Positions 56,757 to 64,000 of a DNA stretch of 64,000 nt are shown piece by piece (within the stretch, counting starts at the first letter, position 1; the number at the start of each line of letters is the position of its first letter). This DNA comes from Przewalskia tangutica (taxonomy: Eukaryota > Streptophyta > Magnoliopsida > Solanales > Solanaceae). The translations under genes and the position numbers were made by a program. The stretch lies in NCBI GenBank assembly GCA_029844215.1, contig CM056728.1:83327676-83391675 (forward strand). Direction: 5' to 3'. The notes beneath the pieces were generated by a model. The model worked only from the letters and a program-made list of their open reading frames with translations, was not told where the DNA came from and searched no databases.

Positions 56757-59700
56757 TGTTACACCCTCGTATTTACGGGACATGTTTTAACGCACGTAAG
56801 AACTCACAGTGTTAAGATTTGAGACTTGTAAAAATTTATCTAATTATAAAATTGTCGGAAAACGTAATATTGTGAATGGGAGGGTGACACGTGTCACCCC
56901 CTTAAATGAGCTTGGGAAAATTGGACATGGGCAAAAGGGTCATTTGACCCTTGTTAGGAAGACAAGTCTTGCAACTTGAAGAGCTTAACATAATTGACTT
57001 GGTCAATGGGTCCACAAAGTCTTGATATTTAGTAAGACCTCATCCAAGCCACCCATTTGTTTGCATCTTGACCCTCCATTGTGCTATATAATACTAGTAG
57101 TAGCAAGACAAGCTTAACACTTAGCCAAATTTTCAAGAAAATTGAAGAACAACAAGAGCCTAGCTCTGGTTTTACTCTCCAACAACAAAAATTTGTTTGT
57201 TATCCATTTAGCTCCACACATAAAACCAAGGTAATTGAGTGTATTGTAAGTGTATCTCAATAGAAAAATCTCGGAAAAAGATAGTTTTCGTATTAGTCGC
57301 AAGGTGAAAACCTAGTTGCTTTCTAGGTTTTGTTTAGAAGTTTGAAGGAAATTTGTTGGTGTTGTTCTAAGGGTCTCAACTAGCGGATTGAAGTGTCTTG
57401 AAGAGGCTCTAAGTTGCTAAGGAGCGACTTCGGGTTTGGAGTTGGATTAAGATTCGTTGAGGTATAATCTTGTCTCTTAAAAGTGTTACAAGATTATATA
57501 TATTGTTTGTTGTTAGCTTTACATGTTGCTAGCACGAAGTTATATGTTGAAGTTTATAAGTATTATGGATTGCTTGTAGCCTTAAAATTCGAAATGTAAT
57601 GTAAGCCATGTGAAGTTGGATTACAATTTGGTCGTTTATTAGAATCGTCGCATGTTACTTACTTGAAGATTATAGTAGTTATAATCGATTGCGACTTGAT
57701 ATCATGTTGTGCTAACAACTTGGATTGAAATGGAAATTGGATAAGAATTGATGATATAGTACCTCAAGTTAGCCGAATTGGCCTAGTAAGTTGTATTAGT
57801 TTGATATCGTTTGTGGGGCGGAATTTTACACGTCTTGTAGGCGTGTAATCCCCTATTGTTGGTTGCATTGATTGGGCCTTAAATGTGGCGTGTTTGGTTA
57901 TTGAATTCGGCCTTGAAAAAGGTGGCAAAGTATGTAGAAACAAAGGAAGTGCTGTCCGATTTTCCGTAGAATTTAGTGACTTAGCACTTAGAATATTCTA
58001 CGTTTGAAGTAAGAAGTTAATGGACGTATTGTGGCCATTATAGGTTGAAGTACTAAGTATAGCGTATCCTACTTGGAGGATGGAGTAGCTATCAAGGTTG
58101 AAGTACTTTGGAGCATTTTGCTACTTGTCGATAATCGTCGCGAGGTATGTGAACCTCTTCCTTCCTTTGGCATGATTCTATGTATGAAATATACATGTAG
58201 TAGTATTTCATGATTCCGCCTACTCTGAAGCTAAGAGGTAGTTATGTTGATTTACTCTATGTAAAAGCTACGCCTAAGAAATCCTAAGTTCTTACCAAGT
58301 CTTATGGGGTATGTTGGTAAGAGTCGTTAGGAAGTATTTGGAGTCGAGTTGACTTGGCTAATTTACGGCACGAATGAGAATAAGTATCGAACAAGCCATT
58401 GCAGCGTTAATAAAGGAAAATGTAATGACAATTAATTATATTAAAACAAGTAGAATTCTCCATCTGCATAGAAGCTAAGATAAGACAAAATGGTATTACA
58501 TTTTCTAGATCATGGCTACTTGAATAAGATCGTTATAAATAAGTATATTCACAACGCACCAAAGTATATGTTACTTAATTTAAAAGAGTTTACGTATGAA
58601 GTTTTTAAGACTTTGAAACTTGTTTTCTTAAAAGTTAAGAGACTTGAAGTATTTTCAAAGCTATGTGATTTGATTTGAAAGTATAAGTCTCTTGGTTATA
58701 AAAGGAATGAATTTGTATAAGACATAAAGAGTTATAACGGCTTTATGGGAAGTTGGTTATAACAACTTTATGGAAGATTAAAAGAATGGTTTTCTCCAGT
58801 AATGTAAGCAAAGAAATGATTTGAAATAAAGAAGGGCAAATTGTTTTAAAGGTACCAAATTGCTTAAGGTTTTTAAGAAGAAGTCACTTGATTTAGAAGT
58901 CGGTAATTGTATTTCTAAAAAGGTATTGTGACTTGTCTTGAAAGGTAGATATGACTTGATACTATAGTTGTTAGTATCACGGGAAGTTTTGAAAAGAGTC
59001 TTTCTAAGGAGTAGAGGTGCGTGTCGTTGGGTTAAATTCCGGATTTTATATGACATTATCGCGTCCCAGAATGGGGTAAAGATACCTTATGGGCAGACTA
59101 TATGACATTATCGCGTCCAGAATGGGCGGGCAGTATACCTTTATGGGCGGACTATATGACATTATCGCGTCGAAATGGGCGGGAAGTATACCTTATGGGC
59201 GACTATATGACATTATCGTCCTGGGAATGGGTGGAAGTATACCTTTATGGGCGAACTATATGACATTATCGCGTCGAGGAATGGGCGGGCGTATACCTTT
59301 ATGGGCGTACTATATGACATTATCGCGTCGAGAATGGGCCGCGATACCTTTATGGGCAGACTATATGACATTATCGCATCCCAGAAATAGGCCGGGCAGT
59401 ATACCTTCATGGGCAGACTATGTGACTTTATCGCGTCCCAGATTGGGCCGGGAAGTATAGGCGTCCCTCCATAAAGGGCCGGATTAGGTTATGTAAAGTA
59501 AGTAAGTTATATGGTAATGAACTTGATGATTTTCCTAAGTATGTACGTAAGAAAGTGGCTATAACTTTTATTGAAAAATGGGAAAAGATAATAAGGTACG
59601 ATTAAGTTCACGAGATGGTAATGACATGGTAGGTTCAGGTATTTACTTCTTTTACACTTACCTCTGTCATGCTTTTATACAGATATGTTTTAATTGTTGT

Positions 59701-60149
59701 ACCTTACTTCCTTTCCATATTCGGTACATGTTGTCTCGACTTCTGGGCCGTTCATGCCCACAGTATTAGGTACGGGTTGGTGATCCTTGCTCTTAGGATC
59801 TCGGTTCGCTGGGAAAAAGCTCCATTTGCTCGGAGGCTTATCTCTTGCACGGTTTCCCCGAGGTTGTAGATTCATGTGTATTCGGGGTATGGGCCCCTGT
59901 CCTGCCATTGTTGTTATGTAAAAACTCTTAGGTGCTGTAGTCACATGTTGTGGTTGAAATTGTAAGAACCGAGTTATCTGATTTTTCTTTGATTATGCAT
60001 ATTTTATGGAAGACGGCCTTATCGGCTAGTGTGTGTTATTATTGTCTAAATGTTGTATGTTGTGTATGTTCCGCTGCTATTCTCTGATGTATACCTGAAC
60101 GGGGTGCCCAGGTAGGGCACGATCGCGCTTCCCGGGTCGGTCGTGACAC
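56757..60149 (+). repeat. 3' LTR of H
   Basis: TGTTACACCCTCGTATTTAC to GGTCGGTCGTGACA. TATATAAT at 57085-57092, eight-copy array 59049-59470, stem-loop GATCCT/AGGATC 59782-59800, hairpin GGTGCCC/GGGCAC 60103-60120. Confidence 0.93.
59049..59470 (+). repeat. 55-bp tandem array, eight copies, H 3' LTR
   Basis: Unit starts at about 59049, 59101, 59155, 59206, 59259, 59313, 59365 and 59419. Same copy number and same diverged last unit as the 5' LTR, but more units are shortened by 1-4 bases at CCC/GGG positions. Confidence 0.95.
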
Positions 60150-60840
60150 CTGACACCTCCTGAATACCACTGGGGCCAAGAGGCGTGGAGGACCACTCTG
60201 TACTGGCGGAGGTGTATAACTAGCCTGCTGCTGAGGCGGTCCGCCTCGAAAGTTACCAAGGACCACTGTTGTCTTGGCCTCTTATGCGATCTGGTCCCCA
60301 CGTCGGTCTCTACGTTCCTCCGTCCACGTGTAAGCTTTGTATCTGGGCAATGTCCATGCGGTGAAGAGCTACACGAGCAAGCCTCGCCAAATAATCATCG
60401 AGCGGTGGCGTGGCGGTGCACCGCCTCCATATCTGCTACTAATGCAGGGACATATCGAGCCAACGAGTCGAACTCAACGTTGTACTCCCGAACTGTGCGT
60501 CCTCTCTGTCTCAGCATAAAAAATCTGTCGGCCCGTGCTCTCCTCATATGTGGCGGCAAGAAATGGCCAAGGAATGCCTCAGAGAACTCGTCCATCTGGT
60601 GGAGGCGCATGCTCTTCCCGGGACAGCTCCCACGAATCAAACCAGTCGATTGCGGTATCACGCAGCCGATGCGAACCTAATACCACTGACTCGGTCTCCG
60701 AAGCCTTGATCACTTTAATGATCGGAATGGCTTCGGATGAACTCTGCGGATCATCCTCGAGCCTCGACCCGTAGAACTCTGGCGGGCTGCGGCTCAGAAA
60801 TCCGTGAACAACAATCCCCGCGACTACCTCGAGATACACC
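60150..60840 (-). pseudogene. gag core of E
   Basis: Minus-strand frames read FLSRSPPEFYGSR, KASETESVVLGSHRLRDTAIDWF, then DEFSEAFLGHFLPPHMRRARADRF, MLRQRGRTVREYNVEF and DSLARYVPALVADME. It joins the gag C-terminus at 51251-51529 once H is removed. Its upstream side abuts an integrase scrap at about 60840 rather than a gag start. Confidence 0.8.
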
Positions 60841-61080
60841 TGGCGGCACGAGGCGAATGCGATCGAGATTCACGTGAGTTCTTAACACATGCTTGGCAAA
60901 ACTTCGAAACAACAACGGCCTACCACGGGCTCCATCTGTCATAAGGTGAAGGTAGGCACCGTGCGACGCCTTAAACCTTCGAGATAACTCAACACGGCCG
61001 AGTAATGCGGTCTGACGAAGAACGCGATGGGCTGCCCCATCGACCGACCAGCGGTCGAATGCATCCACGAACTCGTCTGT
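60841..61080 (-). pseudogene. Integrase scrap in E
   Basis: The minus strand shows DEFVDAFDRW, FFVRPHYSAVLSYLEGL and a T(H)VNLDRI.. stretch that matches the integrase segment of C (43511-43730) in position and order: it starts from the same 3'-region block and breaks off near the HPQ.DGQ motif, where the gag core begins. Confidence 0.65.
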
Positions 61081-61565
61081 TGGTTAACTAAACTTGGGCC
61101 TAACACCCTCAACCCTAACACAGCGGGACCACCACAACCTGGCCCCACCAAACCTACCGCGGGTTGACCGCAGCGTGGCCTCAACCCGACCCGCGGCGCA
61201 CAATACTAGCTCCCGATTGGAACAATCTCACAAATCACGTTTGAAAACCTAGCGGTCTTCTTACCTCAACTACCCCCTTTCATTCCACACTACTAGGGAC
61301 CTATCCCAAACATAACTCACGTGCACTATGCACTTAGATAAAGTCAAACATAACACTACACCTTTTCTCGAGATGGCCTCACCTCTAAGGTCTCTGCGTA
61401 AAAGCTCTAAGGCTCACACCTCTCTATCCCCAAAATCTTACTGGTTAAACAACCATGATCTAATCACGACTAACACACTGTTATCAGAACATAGCACTTA
61501 AGGTATACTCACCTTATCACACATCCTGATCTCTAGAGGGTTAAAGATATATCTATATCTATTGC
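61081..61565 (-). other. Second copy of the non-coding 3' region in E
   Basis: Colinear with 50740-51250 and with C 43021-43510: CTAAACTTGGGCCTAACACCC, GCGGGTTGACCGC, CTCTAGAGGGTTAAAGATAT. It is the gag-integrase variant of the region. Confidence 0.75.
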
Positions 61566-62357
61566 TTGCTCCAGTCGTTCAAATCAAACTGCCCCGTAGA
61601 GCGCATAGCTAGGAAGATGACGAACTACCGCGATCTGAAGGCTAAGTCCTCCTACAAGGACACTCTATCGACATCGGACCACGGCGGTCGTAGGTGCAAC
61701 AAGTACCAACTAAAGCGACGCCTTCCGGGATGGCGTGCATCGCTGTGAACAGGAAAAGCGAATCGGTGTGGAACCTGCGTGTAGGCGTGAACGGAAGCTC
61801 TGGAGCTCGACCAACTCCTGCATACCCGAGCGTCACTGAACCACGTGGAGGACCACTCTGCAGCGGTGGATGCGCATATTCAATCTTTGGTGAGGTGACT
61901 CGCCTCGAAAGTTACCAAAGGACCTTCTTTGCTCTGGCCTCTTCTCGTCGCCCGTTAACCCGTTGATCTCTACGTTTCTTGGCACATTGCGCATAAGCGT
62001 ATACGTGCCATGCTCAAGCTAAGCGAAGAATTACTCTTGCACAACCTCTCTTAGATAGTCATCAAGACCAGTGGTACATCGGTATACTCTCGTAGCCAAA
62101 TCTATAGCTAATGTAATTCGCCTCTTTGCAATCTAAATTCTCTGTTCGATGCGTGGGCGAAGGTTCAAATGTCATGGCGCGAGGAGGCGCCGCGCCGTGC
62201 TAAACTCTGCTTGGGGCTAGTGATGTCGCGAGAACTCCCGAATGAAGCACTACCTAGGTAATGATTGGGCACTGGGCCTCGCCACCCTCTGAACTCTACT
62301 CGCAGCTCCCTCGGCTGCCTTGCCCTCCTGGGCTCGGGTTGCCCTACGCGGAGGCAT
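61566..62357 (-). pseudogene. gag of E, 5' copy with core deleted
   Basis: Starts at ATGCCTCCGCG (62357, minus) with an RRATRAQEGKAAE-like N-terminus in mixed frames. At about 62160 it passes directly to the late part (REIQR..., GNFRGE), so the capsid core is missing. It ends with a H-type knuckle (CTYDRRGPMSIEC, one Cys altered) at about 61690. Confidence 0.65.
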
Positions 62358-62547
62358 AACGATAAGGGAAAGAATTCCGTCAGAGGGTCCAACTCACAAC
62401 ACAGCTCTAAGGCACGATCTCAGAGTGAGAAGAATAGAAACCACTCCTAAATATCCTATAGCCTCCTGATTATTGGTGTGGTGCACAACACACCGATAAT
62501 CAAGACTTCTGCGGATGCGGTCTGCGTAGACACTTTCAGGATTAAGC

Positions 62548-62560
62548 GCTCACGATACCA
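62548..62560 (-). other. Primer-binding site, E
   Basis: The minus strand reads TGGTATCGTGAGC, close to TGGTATCAGAGC, four bases from the 5' LTR. Confidence 0.75.
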
Positions 62561-62564
62561 CTTT

Positions 62565-64000
62565 TGTCACGACCCGGCGGGCGTGGCGGTGCCTTACCGG
62601 GCACCCTAGTGACCTGACATCGAGTAATCAGCGGAACCTAAAACACATACATGAAATAGCCAGTACAAAGCGATGTCGAGGAATACTCGCATTTCGGCAT
62701 ATATAAATAACACCATTACAACTGAACAGTTTAATCCTTTTACAAACCACACACAGCGATTACTGCACCTCTAAGAATGATACGACAACAATGGCGGGGC
62801 GGGGCCCGCCAAACCACTGAATGTAAACACCTATCTGACGGGGACTTTACGTGATAAGCCTCGGAGAAGCGGAGCTTTCCATCTGTTGGCTTGTGACCAC
62901 GAGAGCTAGGATCAACGGCGGTGTACCTCAACTGCGGCGTGAGCGGCCCGAAGGAGGTCGATGCACAGTGCAGAGTATGTGAAACTAAAAATCGTAAATG
63001 AAATCATAATAGTCTATAAAGCGGGAGGCGTGTATGATAAGCAAACTACGATCCTGACAAATAGCGATCATGTCAAGTCGGGGACTCGCGCCCTCAAAGT
63101 TATCACAATAAACGTGCGGGCAAGTACGAAGGCATAGCCGACTACTAAGACCCATGCACCAAAATACCACAAAGCGTATCAGGGTCTTTCTGCATCGCAC
63201 CATGATCGAAGGCGGCCACGCGCCAATATCGATGTGCGCGTCTATTCTGGAACTCTCGCAGCCCGCATAGGTCACTGCGGACCGCATGAGGTATTCCTCG
63301 AATCATGGTCCTGCATCGCTGAGGTATACCGCGTCGAAGGCGTGACCACCGGTATCTGCTGAGCTCCCGCAACCAGCATAGTCTCAAAAGACCGCATAGT
63401 CTCAGCGGACCGCGTAGGAATCCCCGCGTCGGGCTAAACACCCGAATGATCAAATCCGAGCTACCGCGCTCGCGTAGTCACGAGGACGCATAGGCGTAAG
63501 ACCGCGTCGAGGGTGGCAAGCCCTCGGTATAATAAGTCAAGGGTATGTGATACAATAATAGTACAACGGGCTTAACGTTTAACAACGTAAGCCTGCGAGT
63601 GACCCTCACATAATAATCACAAGATACTAACACACGTAGCATCCTAACATGCTTACTTATCAAGTCAACAAGAAAGTATTACAAGGCTATCACAAACCAA
63701 TACAATCAAGTTATTCACACAAGGTACTTTCTACTATATGCCAACAAGTTCGGGGTTTTATCCCCAAAGTACTTCATACATTAACTCTTTAAAAGATACG
63801 TTACTTTCCAATGTCACACAATACGTAGTATAAAAATAGAGTGACTATCCTTTAAAGTAAATCGATTACTTCTCTTTGTAAAATCAAGTAGCAACATTCT
63901 TTTCCAATGATCAAGTTTGCCTAATTTCCAATGTTCAAGTTTCTCATTTTAGAAAGGTTTAAGTAGTTCATAGTCTTATTCATTTAAGAATATAATTCTC
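62565..64000 (-). repeat. 5' LTR of E (cut by window end)
   Basis: TGTCACGACCCGGC start, hairpin GGTGCC/GGCACC (62588-62605), reversed stem-loop region (62780-62930), reversed GAGG(T/A)ATTCCTC block (63190-63520) and AT-rich middle. U3 lies outside the window. Confidence 0.85.

Larger units (their letters stand above)
51535..60149 (+). mobile_element. Element H: gag-only LTR element in gag of E
   Basis: 5' LTR 51535-54969 (3,435 bp), internal 54970-56756 (1.79 kb), 3' LTR 56757-60149 (3,393 bp). CCCTG precedes it and (A)CCTG follows, a TSD with one apparent missing base. The LTRs differ at few positions outside GC-rich segments, making this the most recent insertion whose pair can be compared. 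Only gag is present. It belongs to a different LTR sub-family from A1 and C but shares their hairpins. Confidence 0.92.
37151..64000 (-). mobile_element. Element E: minus-strand gag(-integrase) element, rearranged, split by C and H
   Basis: 3' LTR 50281-47730 and 38314-37151 (about 3.7 kb), internal 50282-51534 plus 60150-62564 (about 3.7 kb), 5' LTR from 62565 off the window end. The internal region holds, on the minus strand, a primer-binding site, a deleted gag, a 3' non-coding region, an integrase scrap, a second gag core and end, and a second 3' non-coding region. Protease, RT and RNase H are not found. The repeated gag/3'-region order suggests recombination between two non-autonomous copies. 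Confidence 0.75.

Noticed and set aside
59089..59460. 123-codon ORF with repeated LYDII / MGG motifs
   Set aside because: It is a translation of the 55-bp LTR array; the equivalent array in the 5' LTR does not keep the frame.

Overview
The window is plant nuclear heterochromatin. I find no host gene, tRNA or rRNA gene, and essentially every base belongs to an LTR retrotransposon. Protein fragments on both strands carry Ty3/gypsy hallmarks: CCHC Gag knuckles (CYTCGRCGHFARDC), an IDPGST protease site, a reverse transcriptase with an FIDD box, RNase H, integrase, and a C-terminal chromodomain (VLWRNENEEMT...RRRYPHLF). This marks them as chromoviruses, most likely of the Tekay/Del lineage. A eudicot host is my guess; the sequence does not identify the species.

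The layout is a multi-level nest that target-site duplications (TSDs) allow to be taken apart. Minus-strand element A runs from position 1 to 28133. It holds a partial 3' LTR, a decayed pol and a truncated 5' LTR. It is split by plus-strand gag-only element A1 (3058-15696, TSD CATAA) and by plus-strand full-length element B (17421-27044, TSD CAAGC). A solo LTR, F (11974-15363, TSD GGATC), sits inside the 3' LTR of A1. From 28134 to 37150 lies a scrapyard of minus-strand LTR pieces holding a second solo LTR, D (29090-31553, TSD TAACC). Minus-strand element E runs from 37151 past the window end. Its 3' LTR is split by plus-strand element C (38315-47724, TSD GCTAG) and its gag by plus-strand gag-only element H (51535-60149, TSD about CCTG).

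At least three related LTR types are present: about 3.0-3.7 kb starting TGTTACACCCCGTAG (A, A1, C, E), about 2.4 kb starting TGTTATACCCC (B, D), and about 3.4 kb starting TGTTACACCCCGTATTTAC (H). They share a TATA box, a chain of stem-loops near the LTR 3' end, and a terminal GGTGCC/GGCACC hairpin. Several elements also share an inverted repeat just before the polypurine tract. Only A and B show the protease, RT and RNase H needed to move on their own. A1 and H carry gag alone, and C and part of E carry gag plus an integrase fragment, so these presumably depended on enzymes supplied in trans.

No gag or pol frame is open throughout. The differences between near-identical copies are mostly short indels in GC-rich CG/CHG contexts, so part of the apparent decay may be assembly or base-calling error rather than mutation. 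The most interesting material is the non-autonomous gag and gag-integrase structure, the conserved LTR stem-loop chain, and the inverted repeat at the polypurine tract.
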